Shown one piece after another: positions 7,232 through 14,452 of a stretch of 17,195 bases of DNA. Numbering within the stretch: the first letter of the stretch is position 1; every line of letters begins with the position of its first letter. Both the position numbers and the translations under genes were made by a program. The notes beneath the pieces were generated by a model. The model ran no database searches. It had not been told where the DNA came from and was given only the letters and a program-made list of their open reading frames with translations. The stretch spans positions 1 through 17,195 of the forward strand of contig JAFABA010000145.1 in the NCBI GenBank assembly GCA_023426265.1, read 5' to 3'. This DNA comes from Bacillota bacterium (lineage in GTDB: Bacteria; Bacillota; Clostridia; Christensenellales; CAG-138).

Positions 7232-7260
7232 TTGTGCACCTCCTCCCTTTATAGTATTAT
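7232..7260 (+). promoter_or_regulatory. Candidate promoter of the GNAT gene
   Basis: TTGTGC (7232-7237), a 17-base spacer and TATTAT (7255-7260). The -10 is 5/6 and the spacing ideal; the -35 keeps only TTG. It begins 17 bases after the preceding terminator and ends 16 bases before the ribosome binding site. Confidence 0.5.
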
Positions 7261-7290
7261 GGAAGAAATTTTATTTAAGGGGGTATTTTG

Positions 7291-7839
7291 ATGCAGCTTA
7301 CGTCAAAAGAGATAACATTGAAGGGCGGCACCCGCTGCCTTTTGAGACCCCCCTTGCCGGAAGACGCGAAACAATTCCTCTTTCTTATGAAAACCACGGC
7401 CGCCGAAACGGTATTCATGCTGCGGTATCCGGAAGAGATCACCTTAACGGTAGAGGAAGAGCGGGATTTTTTGCAGAAAAATCTCGACGCTCCGCGGAGC
7501 GGGTTCCTATCCGCCCGGGTTGACGGCAGGCTCGTTGGCAACGCCTCTTTTACCCCCGTTGGTCCACATCTGAAGGTCTTACACCGTGCCGCCTTCGGCA
7601 TCGCCATAGTGAAAGAATACTGGGGATGCGGCCTTGGGGAGGTTTTGACCAAAGAGATCCTTCTTGCGGCAAAATCCGCGGGCTATGAACAGCTGGAGCT
7701 CGAAGTGGTGGCAGACAACGCGCGCGCAATAAAGCTGTACAAAAAGTGCGGATTCGTCCGCTACGGCACACGTCCCAATGCATTTTTATACAAGAACGGC
7801 GGCTACTCGGATGAGCACCTGATGGTGCGCAAGCTGTAA
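7291..7839 (+). CDS. GNAT family N-acetyltransferase (RimL/RimJ-like)
   Basis: A 182-residue cytosolic acetyl-CoA-dependent N-acetyltransferase of one GNAT domain. Motif A is clear: hydrophobic strand FGIAIV (102-107), then EYWGCGLG (109-116), the pyrophosphate-binding loop, then a helix. The following LELEVVADNARAIKLYKKCGF (136-155) is the typical motif B strand and helix, with Asn143 and Tyr150. An N-terminal LRPPLPEDA matches the family's usual 'R.. ..D' opening. The start is ATG 7291, seven bases after AAGGGGG (7277-7283); TTG 7288 is too close. The substrate (ribosomal protein, antibiotic, amino acid or polyamine) cannot be read from sequence. It is convergent with the flavodiiron gene, with only 30 bases and no evident terminator between them. 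Confidence 0.9.
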   Translation: MQLTSKEITLKGGTRCLLRPPLPEDAKQFLFLMKTTAAETVFMLRYPEEITLTVEEERDFLQKNLDAPRSGFLSARVDGRLVGNASFTPVGPHLKVLHRAAFGIAIVKEYWGCGLGEVLTKEILLAAKSAGYEQLELEVVADNARAIKLYKKCGFVRYGTRPNAFLYKNGGYSDEHLMVRKL

Positions 7840-7869
7840 CCGCCGTCTATGTGTTTTTAGTTCCCGCTG

Positions 7870-9075
7870 CTACAGCTTCATCGCCAGCGCCAGCTTATCC
7901 GCCAGGAAGGACATCTGATCCAGCGCTTCCGTGTTGGGCTTGAGCCTTGCGCGCACGGTGCCGGCAACCTGGTACCCAAGGCCGATCAGCCGCTGCTCCA
8001 CCATGGGCACCGCTTCCCCGCTCCAGCCGTAGGAGCCGAATACGGCCGCGGTACGCCCGCGCACCACCGGGACGGAGACATGCGTGAGCGCCATCCAGAC
8101 CGGCGCCATGGCGTCCGCATTGACGGTGGGGCTGCCGATAGCCAGCACGTCCGCCCGATGGATATGCGAAGCGGCCTCGTTAGGGCTCAAATCGGCAATA
8201 TCCTCCATATCCACCTCCGCGCCGCGCGCGCTCAAATCCTCCTTCAGCTTTTCCGCCAACGTGCGCGTATACCCATAACAGCTTACATAGCCGATAAACA
8301 CGCGTTTGCCATTGAGCGGCGAATGCTCTGCCGCCCATTCGCGGTAAAGCGCAACGGCCTCCTGCGGATTTTGATCCAGCACCGGCCCATGGGAGGGCAG
8401 TACAACGCGGATGGGAAGATTCAATTCCGTGAGATGCGCGACGGCGCGCGTTACATGCCCCGCAAACGGGCGCATGATGCAATCGAAATAGAACCTGCGC
8501 GCGTCTTTAAAGCTCTCGTCCGTCCGGCTTTCCAAAACGTGTTCGGGGGCAAAGTGGCAGCCGAACGCGTCGCAAGTAAACAGCGCGCCCGACAATTCCT
8601 CATAGGTAAATATGGTATCCGGCCAATGCAGGAACGGGGCCGGGATAAAGCGGAGCGTATGCCCGCCAAGGTCTACGGTATCGCCTTCCTTGACAACGTC
8701 GATGGGAAGCTCCTTGTTCGCGATATGCGGCAAGTATAAAGAACCGGGCTTGGAGCAGAGAATGCGTGCATTGGGCGCAAGTTCTATAAGCTCCGCCAGG
8801 GAGCCCGAATGATCCGGCTCGGTATGCTGCAATATGATGTAATCGATTTTGGCAGGGTCCGTCAGCTGACGGATCAAATCCAGGCTCTCTTTTAAGAAAC
8901 CGTCCCTTACGGTATCGATCAGGGCGGCTTTTTTGCTGCCCTGCACAAGATATGAATTATAGCTGGTACCGTATTTCGTTTCCATGATGACGTCAAACCG
9001 CCTGAGCCTTTCATGGATCGCCCCCACCCAGTGGATCCCGTCTGATATTCTTACCGGCGCATCTGGATGATTCAT
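7870..9075 (-). CDS. fprA: Flavodiiron protein (FprA-type O2/NO reductase)
   Basis: A cytosolic 401-residue A-type flavoprotein, reducing O2 to water or NO to N2O to protect an anaerobe. An N-terminal metallo-beta-lactamase-like domain (about 1-250) holds every diiron ligand: H84-x-E86-x-D88, H150, D169 and H229. The spacings (62, 18 and 59 residues between) match the family. The C-terminal flavodoxin domain (about 257-400) starts RVFIGYVSCYGYTRTLA, with the FMN phosphate loop, and has SPTVNADAM and FGSYGWSG loops. No rubredoxin or NADH-reductase domain is fused, so electrons must come from a separate protein not in this window. The start ATG (complement of 9073-9075) has AGAGGGAT about 4 bases upstream. 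A -10-like TATACT (complement of 9116-9121) lies upstream without a good -35. Confidence 0.93.
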   Translation of the reverse strand: MNHPDAPVRISDGIHWVGAIHERLRRFDVIMETKYGTSYNSYLVQGSKKAALIDTVRDGFLKESLDLIRQLTDPAKIDYIILQHTEPDHSGSLAELIELAPNARILCSKPGSLYLPHIANKELPIDVVKEGDTVDLGGHTLRFIPAPFLHWPDTIFTYEELSGALFTCDAFGCHFAPEHVLESRTDESFKDARRFYFDCIMRPFAGHVTRAVAHLTELNLPIRVVLPSHGPVLDQNPQEAVALYREWAAEHSPLNGKRVFIGYVSCYGYTRTLAEKLKEDLSARGAEVDMEDIADLSPNEAASHIHRADVLAIGSPTVNADAMAPVWMALTHVSVPVVRGRTAAVFGSYGWSGEAVPMVEQRLIGLGYQVAGTVRARLKPNTEALDQMSFLADKLALAMKL

Positions 9076-9183
9076 GCTTATCCCTCTTTTCTGCTGGACG
9101 CTTGTACTTAACCTTAGTATAAACGCCTTTTCAATGAAAAAACAGGCGGCATAAGTTTTTATGCAATATGAAATCCTTGCTGC

Positions 9184-9213
9184 TAAGGCAGGGGTTCAAT
9201 TCCCCTTGCCTTA
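9184..9213 (+). repeat. tRNA T-arm-like hairpin (minihelix)
   Basis: TAAGGCAGGGG (9184-9194) pairs with CCCC (9202-9205) and TGCCTTA (9207-9213) around the 7-base loop TTCAATT, with one unpaired T at 9206. The loop has the invariant tRNA T-loop pattern (TTC-purine-A-N-Y), and the 5-bp AGGGG/CCCCT reading also fits a T stem. No matching 5' acceptor strand, D arm or CCA is found, so this is not a complete tRNA. It ends 24 bases before the -35 of the TetR promoter. Confidence 0.55.
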
Positions 9214-9237
9214 ACAGAAAATTCACACGCCTGGCGC

Positions 9238-9266
9238 TTGACAAACGTGGGCAGGCGGATTACAAT
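9238..9266 (+). promoter_or_regulatory. Promoter of the TetR/SGNH operon
   Basis: A perfect TTGACA (9238-9243), 17-base spacer and TACAAT (9261-9266, 5/6). The predicted start is at about 9273, just before the palindrome at 9277-9292. Confidence 0.85.
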
Positions 9267-9276
9267 ATATCCATAA

Positions 9277-9292
9277 TCGGTCAGCCGACCGA
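9277..9292 (+). promoter_or_regulatory. Probable TetR operator
   Basis: Perfect inverted repeat TCGGTC-agcc-GACCGA beginning about 4 bases after the predicted transcription start and ending 19 bases before the regulator's ATG. Size, symmetry and position are what is expected for autorepression by the TetR protein encoded directly downstream. The link is inferred. Confidence 0.65.
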
Positions 9293-9310
9293 CAAAACAG
9301 CGAGGTCTTT

Positions 9311-9874
9311 ATGGCGCAGAAGAACGCAGAAGTGGAAACCACGCGGCAGGGCATACGCCAGACTGCCTCCGCTCTTTTTATGACCGGAGGCGTGCATGCC
9401 ACAAGTTTGGCCGATATCTCCAAGGCCGCAAAGCTTTCTAAGGGCACGCTTTATTATCACTACCCCACAAAAGAATACCTTGTGCTGGACATTGCAGAAG
9501 AGCATTTCGGCCGTATGACCGATAACATGTTTGCCTGGATCGACTCTTTGGCGGAAGGAATGCCCGCGCAGGATGCCTTGCGCAGCCTGACAGAGACGCT
9601 GCTGCAGGACCCGGATTCTATGCGCCTGCATTTTGCCCTGATGAGCGAGGCGCTGCGTGAGGAGGGGGCTTTGCGCAAGCGTGTCGCCGCCAAGCAGCGC
9701 GAATGGGCCGTGATGCTCGAGGTGGGTTCGCTCCGCATGACGGAGCCGGGCGCACAGCGCTTCCGAACCTACAGCCGCGCGTACCTGGCGCTGCTGGATG
9801 GCTGCGCGCTGCACCAGCTTTTGACCGGGCATCTGGACGTGGATATTTTGCTCAAATTGTTGACGGAGGAATAG
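9311..9874 (+). CDS. TetR/AcrR family transcriptional regulator
   Basis: A 187-residue one-component regulator. The N-terminal DNA-binding domain (about 10-57) shows the standard TetR pattern: helix 1 with TASALFMTGGVHATSL, then the helix-turn-helix ADISKAAKLSKGTLYYHYPT (34-53), whose GTLYYHY recognition-helix end is diagnostic. The rest is an all-helical ligand and dimer domain without recognisable specificity. The start is ATG 9311, five bases after GAGG (9302-9305). It is the first gene of a two-gene operon: the SGNH hydrolase starts 2 bases after its stop. A strong promoter with a palindrome at its start site lies directly upstream, so autorepression is likely, with the hydrolase induced together with the regulator. 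The inducer is unknown. Confidence 0.93.
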   Translation: MAQKNAEVETTRQGIRQTASALFMTGGVHATSLADISKAAKLSKGTLYYHYPTKEYLVLDIAEEHFGRMTDNMFAWIDSLAEGMPAQDALRSLTETLLQDPDSMRLHFALMSEALREEGALRKRVAAKQREWAVMLEVGSLRMTEPGAQRFRTYSRAYLALLDGCALHQLLTGHLDVDILLKLLTEE

Positions 9875-9876
9875 AT

Positions 9877-10608
9877 ATGGACACGGAAAAGCAAATAAAA
9901 TGCGACGGCAGTATACTGGTCGCGGGCGACTCCATATTTAAGGGCGTGTGCTATGACGACGCCCGCAAGCGGCACGTGTTATTGCCCAGCGCCTTCTGCG
10001 CGCAGGTCGCGCGGCTCATTAAGCCTGCGGTGGAGAACATTTCCCGTTACGGCTACAAAAGCGGTGAACTGTTGAGCGCTCTGCTGGAAACCCTCAAGCG
10101 TAAAAAGGAGCCGCCTTCCATTGTGCTTCTCGAAGTCGGCGGCAACGACTGCGCGTTCGATTGGGACGCCGTGGCCCAAGACCCGCTTGCACCCCACATC
10201 CCCAACACGCCGCTTGAGGAGTATGAAAGCAACCTGCTCCAGATGGTGGACGCCGTAAAGGAGGTGGGCGCACAGCCCATCCTGTGCAACCTCCCGCCAA
10301 TCGACGCACAAAAGTACTTCAACTTCATATCCCACCGCGAGCCGGAACGCTCCAGGCAGATATTGAAATTTCTGGGCGACGTCGGCCGTATCTACTGGTG
10401 GCACGAACGCTACAGCATGGCGGTGGAGCGTGTGGCGCAGATTACCGAAACCCCGCTGATGCTGCTGCGCGCCTCCATGCTCAAAGACGAGGATTACCGC
10501 TCCTACATCTGCGAGGACGGCATGCACCCCAATGAAACGGGCCATGAGAAGCTGACCGCCGCCCTGCTCCACTACATTCGCAATTACGCGCCCGCTATGC
10601 TGGCGTAA
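9877..10608 (+). CDS. SGNH/GDSL-family hydrolase, cytosolic
   Basis: A 243-residue hydrolase of the SGNH fold (esterase, lipase or acyl-carbohydrate deacetylase). Blocks are complete: GDS (17-19, nucleophile Ser19), the block II Gly in SRYGYKS (57-63), GGND (88-91, oxyanion Asn90) and DGMHPN (214-219, His217 with Asp214). The start is ATG 9877, six bases after GGAGGA (9865-9870), 2 bases after the TetR stop; the same frame is open further upstream but lies inside tetR. It has no signal peptide, so it should act on an internal substrate. Being co-transcribed with a TetR regulator, it may modify or remove the molecule the regulator senses; that is inference. Confidence 0.9.
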   Translation: MDTEKQIKCDGSILVAGDSIFKGVCYDDARKRHVLLPSAFCAQVARLIKPAVENISRYGYKSGELLSALLETLKRKKEPPSIVLLEVGGNDCAFDWDAVAQDPLAPHIPNTPLEEYESNLLQMVDAVKEVGAQPILCNLPPIDAQKYFNFISHREPERSRQILKFLGDVGRIYWWHERYSMAVERVAQITETPLMLLRASMLKDEDYRSYICEDGMHPNETGHEKLTAALLHYIRNYAPAMLA

Positions 10609-10632
10609 AGCAAATCTAATAGGGGCTTCTTT

Positions 10633-10785
10633 CAGGGGCTTTGCCCCCAAACCCCCACCTAAGGGACACGCCCCTTAGGAATCCCTTTCGTCTGAAACGT
10701 CCTAAATAGGGCGTTTCAGAAAATGGGCGCTTAGGGCCGTTACGGCCCTAAGCAGGTGTTGAGGACAGAGCCCTCAATGTACCCT
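10633..10785 (+). repeat. Structured intergenic repeat, copy A
   Basis: Five hairpins in a row. H1: GGGGC/GCCCC (10635-10639 with 10643-10647). H2: 10658-10665 with 10672-10679. H3: 13 bp with one G-U pair, 10691-10703 with 10708-10720, loop AAAT. H4: 11 bp perfect, 10729-10739 with 10743-10753. H5: 10759-10764 with 10772-10777. It ends with the conserved GTACCC. The same layout, with paired base changes, recurs at 14453-14601. It lies 24 bases after the SGNH hydrolase stop, and no other terminator is seen for that operon. Confidence 0.85.
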
Positions 10786-10844
10786 TTTCGCCTTGTTTTC
10801 ATGCACTTCCCCGCGTTTTCAAACTCCCTTTCTTCTTAAATATA
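10786..10844. other. Spacer between repeat copy A and the recF promoter
   Basis: Pyrimidine-rich stretch without a gene. With repeat copy A and the recF leader it makes up the 337-base gap between the SGNH hydrolase and recF. Confidence 0.5.
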
Positions 10845-10873
10845 TATACAACGCGCGCTTTTTGTGGTATACT
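10845..10873 (+). promoter_or_regulatory. Candidate promoter of the recF-gyrBA cluster
   Basis: TATACA (10845-10850), 17 bases, TATACT (10868-10873). The -10 is preceded by TGG, giving the extended -10 pattern TGN that can compensate for the weak -35. The predicted start is about 10880. Confidence 0.5.
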
Positions 10874-10882
10874 TTTCTTATA

Positions 10883-10901
10883 GACCCGGCGGGCTTTTTT
10901 T
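10883..10901 (+). terminator. Weak hairpin plus T-run in the recF leader
   Basis: CCC-GGC-GGG (10885-10893), extended by AG/CT around an unpaired A, is followed by seven T (10895-10901), a terminator-like arrangement. The stem is too short to be convincing. It could be a minor attenuator or a chance match just after the predicted recF start. Confidence 0.25.
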
Positions 10902-10945
10902 GTGTGCAGAGGTTCGCGGGGAATGCCTGACATAAAGGATATCCC

Positions 10946-12052
10946 ATGCAGATTACGCTTGCCCGCCTGCAACAATACCGCAGCTATGAGCGCCTGGTAT
11001 GGAAGCCCGCGCAGGGGTTATGCGTGCTGCTCGGCGAGAACGCCGCAGGCAAGACCAATGTGCTCGAGGCGTTGTTTTTATGCGCCCTGGGCCGGAGCCA
11101 CCGTACGCGGCACGATGCGGAACTGATCCGTTACGGGCAGGAGAACGCCTACGTGGGGCTGGAGCTGAATAAGCGCACCGGCACCCACAAAATCGAATGC
11201 CGCCTGTTCAGCGAAGGACGGCGGGAACTCAAAGTGGACGACATGCCGCTTTCCCGCTCGGGGGAATTGCTGGGTACGCTGCATGTGGTGATGTTTTCAC
11301 CGGAGGATCTGCGCCTGATCAAGCAGGGCCCCGCGGAGCGGCGGCGCTTTATGGATATGGAGCTTTCCCAGCTTCAACCCACCTACTATTACCGCCTGCA
11401 GCAATACAACCTGGCATTGAAGCAGCGCAATGCGCTTTTGAAAAGCTCCTCCATTACCCCCACGCTGCTTGCGCCTTGGGATGAGCAGCTAAGTATACTC
11501 GGGGCGCAGTTGATCCACGCCCGGGCCGCGTTTATGGAAAAGCTTGCGGCGTTCTCTGGGGACCTCCACAAAGAGCTATCCGGCGGGGAGCGGCTGCATG
11601 TTGCGTATGAGCCCGCGTTTGAACCGGGGGGTATACCGCAGACTGCGGAGCGAATGCGGCAGGGGCTTGCTGCCTCGCTGGAGCGCGATATCCGCACAGG
11701 CGCCACGCAACAGGGCCCGCACCGGGACGATATCCGGATGGAACTTGACAGCGTGGACGTGCGCGCCTACGGCTCGCAGGGGCAGCAGCGTACCGCAGCG
11801 CTTGCCTTGAAGCTTTCCGAGCTTGCACTGATGGAGGAACTGGGCGGGGAACCGCCTGTGCTGCTGCTGGACGACGTATTGTCGGAGCTGGACGGCGCGC
11901 GGCAGAAGATGCTGGCCCTGGCCATGCGGGGCTCCCAGACGTTTTTGACCTGCACGCAGCTGGCCGGGCTTGCGAACGCAGGCATTACGGATATGACGGT
12001 ATATCAGGTTGCAAATGGGACCGTTACAAAGGCGGATATGGGGAATACTTAA
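10946..12052 (+). CDS. recF: DNA replication/repair protein RecF
   Basis: An ABC/SMC-type ATPase that binds ssDNA-dsDNA junctions and, with RecO and RecR, helps load RecA at gaps. The protein has 368 residues, normal length. Walker A is GENAAGKT (30-37). The family motif FSPEDLRLIKQGPAERRRFMD follows the N-terminal half. The signature motif GSQGQQRT precedes Walker B LLLDDVLSELD (306-316) with its D-loop, then a Thr/Cys-rich switch region. The start is ATG 10946, five bases after AAAGGAT (10934-10940). It heads the recF-remB-gyrB-gyrA series on one strand. The usual upstream dnaA, dnaN and small S4-domain gene are not here; a repeat and an SGNH hydrolase occupy that position instead. Confidence 0.96.
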   Translation: MQITLARLQQYRSYERLVWKPAQGLCVLLGENAAGKTNVLEALFLCALGRSHRTRHDAELIRYGQENAYVGLELNKRTGTHKIECRLFSEGRRELKVDDMPLSRSGELLGTLHVVMFSPEDLRLIKQGPAERRRFMDMELSQLQPTYYYRLQQYNLALKQRNALLKSSSITPTLLAPWDEQLSILGAQLIHARAAFMEKLAAFSGDLHKELSGGERLHVAYEPAFEPGGIPQTAERMRQGLAASLERDIRTGATQQGPHRDDIRMELDSVDVRAYGSQGQQRTAALALKLSELALMEELGGEPPVLLLDDVLSELDGARQKMLALAMRGSQTFLTCTQLAGLANAGITDMTVYQVANGTVTKADMGNT

Positions 12053-12109
12053 AACGCTTTAAAATCTTGCTTTGCCGTATGGGCGGCGCCGTTAGGAGGG
12101 AGAACACAA

Positions 12110-12385
12110 ATGATCGTACACATCGGCTGGGAAGTCTGCGTTGTGTCCAGAGACGTTATCGCCATATTGGATAAAAAGAGCGCGCTCGCCTCGCCGGAAA
12201 CCACGCAGTTCATCCGCCTTGCAAAGGAGCAGAAGCGCTTTATCCCCTGCGAGGAAGGGGAGCGCGCGTACCTGCTGGTGCAGGATGAGAGCGATACGGT
12301 CCGCGTGATCGCCTCCGCAATCAGCCCCTCCACGCTGCAAAAACGCTTTATGAGCGACGGGCTGAATGAGCTTTTGAATGCATGA
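12110..12385 (+). CDS. remB: Extracellular matrix regulator RemB (DUF370)
   Basis: A 91-residue protein of the DUF370 family (YaaB in Bacillus), placed between recF and gyrB as in most Firmicutes. It begins MIVHIGWEVCV and keeps VIAILD and a basic C-terminal half. The related RemA is a ring-forming DNA-binding activator of biofilm genes; RemB's own biochemical role is less clear. The start is ATG 12110, nine bases after AGGAGGG (12094-12100), and the gene is 57 bases downstream of the recF stop. The identification rests on sequence style and conserved gene order together. Confidence 0.88.
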   Translation: MIVHIGWEVCVVSRDVIAILDKKSALASPETTQFIRLAKEQKRFIPCEEGERAYLLVQDESDTVRVIASAISPSTLQKRFMSDGLNELLNA

Positions 12386-12396
12386 TTTCGATATCC

Positions 12397-12464
12397 GATG
12401 CGGTAATAACCCGCATCTCCAAATAGAACAAAATTTTTGCCACCAAGCGTCCGGCGGCGGACGC
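12397..12464 (+). promoter_or_regulatory. Two hairpins between remB and gyrB
   Basis: GATGCGG (12397-12403) pairs with CCGCATC (12411-12417) around a 7-base loop. GCGTCCG (12447-12453) pairs with CGGACGC (12458-12464) around GCGG, ending 3 bases before the gyrB ribosome binding site AAAGGA (12468-12473). Neither has a proper T-run. They could be an mRNA processing or stability element or modulate gyrB translation. Confidence 0.4.
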
Positions 12465-12483
12465 ACGAAAGGATAGATACTTC

Positions 12484-14445
12484 ATGGAACAAAACGCAAC
12501 CCTCCAAAACGGACAAAACGTATCCTCTTACGACGCCTCGCAGATCCAGGTGCTCGAAGGCCTGGAAGCCGTGCGCCGCAGGCCCGGCATGTACATAGGC
12601 TCCACGGATACCAGGGGCCTGCACCACCTTGTAACCGAAATTGTGGATAACTCCATCGACGAAGCGTTGGCCGGGTACTGCAAGAATATTTCCATCACCA
12701 TCCACGCGGACAATTCCGTCACCGTACAGGACGACGGGCGCGGCATCCCCGTGGGTTACCATGAAAAAACCGGCAAGGATGCGCTGGAAGTAGCGCTTAC
12801 CATACTGCACGCGGGCGGCAAGTTCGGCGGCGGGGGATACAAGGTCTCCGGCGGCCTGCACGGCGTGGGCTTAAGCTGCGTGAACGCGCTTTCCGAAAAG
12901 CTTGTGGCCACTGTCTGCCGCGAAGGGGAAGTCTACCAGCAGACCTATGTGCGCGGCATTCCTTCCACTGACGTGGAAAATATCGGCTCCTGCCCCGCGG
13001 AAGAGCACGGCACCACAATCTGGTTCCTGCCCGACGCGGAAATATTCGACGAAGTGAACTTCCACTTTGAAACGCTGGTCACCCGGTTAAGGGAGCTTGC
13101 GTTCCTCAACGCGGGCATTCAGATTTGCGTGGAAGATCAGCGCGATGGCCAGGCCATGCACAAGGCGTTCTGCTACGAGGGCGGCATCATCTCCTTTGTG
13201 CAGCACCTGAACAAAAACAAAGAGGTGCTGCATCCGGAGCCGATTTATATTTCTGCCTCGCGGGAAGAAGGCGGCGCGGAAACCGCGAGCGTGGAAGTGG
13301 CGCTTCAGTACAACGACGGTTACAACGAGACGATATTCACGTTTGCCAACAACATTTCCACCATAGAGGGCGGCGCGCATCTGGTGGGCTTTAAAAGCGC
13401 TTTGACACGGGTCATCAACGACTACGCGCGCAAGTACAACCTGCTGAAACCCGCCGACCCCGCGCTTTCCGGCGAGGACATCCGCGAAGGATTGACCGCT
13501 ATCATCAGCGTAAAGCTAACGGAGCCACAGTTTGAAGGGCAGACCAAGACCAAGCTCGGCAACGCCGATATCCGCCCGCTGGTGGACAGCGCTGTCGCAA
13601 ACGGGCTTTCCACGTACCTGGAGGAAAACCCCGCCATCGGGCGGCTGCTGATCGACAAATGCATCACGGCGTTCCGCGCGCGGGACGCGGCGCGAAAGGC
13701 GCGCGAGCTGACCCGGAGAAAGACGGCGCTCGACAGCACTGCGCTGCCCGGCAAGCTGGCCGATTGCCGCGAAAAAGACCCCGCAAAATGCGAGCTGTTT
13801 ATTGTGGAAGGCGATAGCGCAGGCGGCTCCGCCAAGCAGGGAAGGAACCCGCAGTTCCAGGCTATTCTCCCCTTACGCGGCAAGATACTCAACGTGGAAA
13901 AGACACGGCTGGATAAGATACTGGCCAACGCGGAAATCAAGGCCATGATCACGGCGTTCGGCGCGGGGCTGGATACGGATTTTGACGTGAACAGGCTCCG
14001 GTACCACAAGATTGTCTGCATGACGGACGCGGACGTGGACGGAAGCCATATCAGAACCCTGCTTCTGACGTTCTTCTACCGGCATATGCGCCCTCTCATC
14101 GAGAAGGGGTACGTGTATGTGGCCCAGCCGCCGCTGTATAAGATCAGCCGCGGCAAGATCGAGCGCTACGCGTATTCCGATGAAGAACTCGAAGCCATTC
14201 TCACCGAAATCGGCCGTGACCCCAAGCCCAACATCCAACGCTATAAAGGTTTGGGCGAAATGAACCCGGAACAGCTGTGGGAAACCACCATGGACCCGGA
14301 CCGCCGCATCATGAAGCAGGTGCAGCTCGACGATGACATGCTGGTGGACGACGAGATATTCACCATACTGATGGGCGACAAGGTCGAGCCCCGGCGCGAG
14401 TTTATTGAGGCAAACTCGAAATTAGTTACTGATTTGGATATATAA
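12484..14445 (+). CDS. gyrB: DNA gyrase subunit B
   Basis: The ATPase and Toprim subunit of the A2B2 enzyme that introduces negative supercoils. The protein has 653 residues, the short gyrase type without the proteobacterial insert. The GHKL ATP site shows EIVDNSIDEA (52-61, Mg-binding Asn56), DDGRGIP (83-89) and a GGLHGVG lid loop. The transducer domain follows. The Toprim domain has VEGDSAGGSA (441-450; Glu442) and DADVDGSH (515-522; Asp515 and Asp517 for Mg2+), then RYKGLGEMNPEQLWETTMDP near the C-terminus. The start is ATG 12484, ten bases after AAAGGA. Adjacent gyrA supports gyrase rather than topoisomerase IV ParE. A structured repeat separates it from gyrA. Confidence 0.97.
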   Translation: MEQNATLQNGQNVSSYDASQIQVLEGLEAVRRRPGMYIGSTDTRGLHHLVTEIVDNSIDEALAGYCKNISITIHADNSVTVQDDGRGIPVGYHEKTGKDALEVALTILHAGGKFGGGGYKVSGGLHGVGLSCVNALSEKLVATVCREGEVYQQTYVRGIPSTDVENIGSCPAEEHGTTIWFLPDAEIFDEVNFHFETLVTRLRELAFLNAGIQICVEDQRDGQAMHKAFCYEGGIISFVQHLNKNKEVLHPEPIYISASREEGGAETASVEVALQYNDGYNETIFTFANNISTIEGGAHLVGFKSALTRVINDYARKYNLLKPADPALSGEDIREGLTAIISVKLTEPQFEGQTKTKLGNADIRPLVDSAVANGLSTYLEENPAIGRLLIDKCITAFRARDAARKARELTRRKTALDSTALPGKLADCREKDPAKCELFIVEGDSAGGSAKQGRNPQFQAILPLRGKILNVEKTRLDKILANAEIKAMITAFGAGLDTDFDVNRLRYHKIVCMTDADVDGSHIRTLLLTFFYRHMRPLIEKGYVYVAQPPLYKISRGKIERYAYSDEELEAILTEIGRDPKPNIQRYKGLGEMNPEQLWETTMDPDRRIMKQVQLDDDMLVDDEIFTILMGDKVEPRREFIEANSKLVTDLDI

Positions 14446-14452
14446 ACACGCT

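Noticed and set aside
9140..9216. Complete tRNA gene ending at the T-arm-like hairpin
   Set aside because: No 5' acceptor strand complementary to TGCCTTA, no D arm and no foldable anticodon stem upstream.
10609..10945. Replication origin upstream of recF
   Set aside because: No DnaA-box cluster (TTATCCACA-like) or DnaA-trio/AT-rich unwinding layout was seen; the gap is explained by the repeat and promoter.
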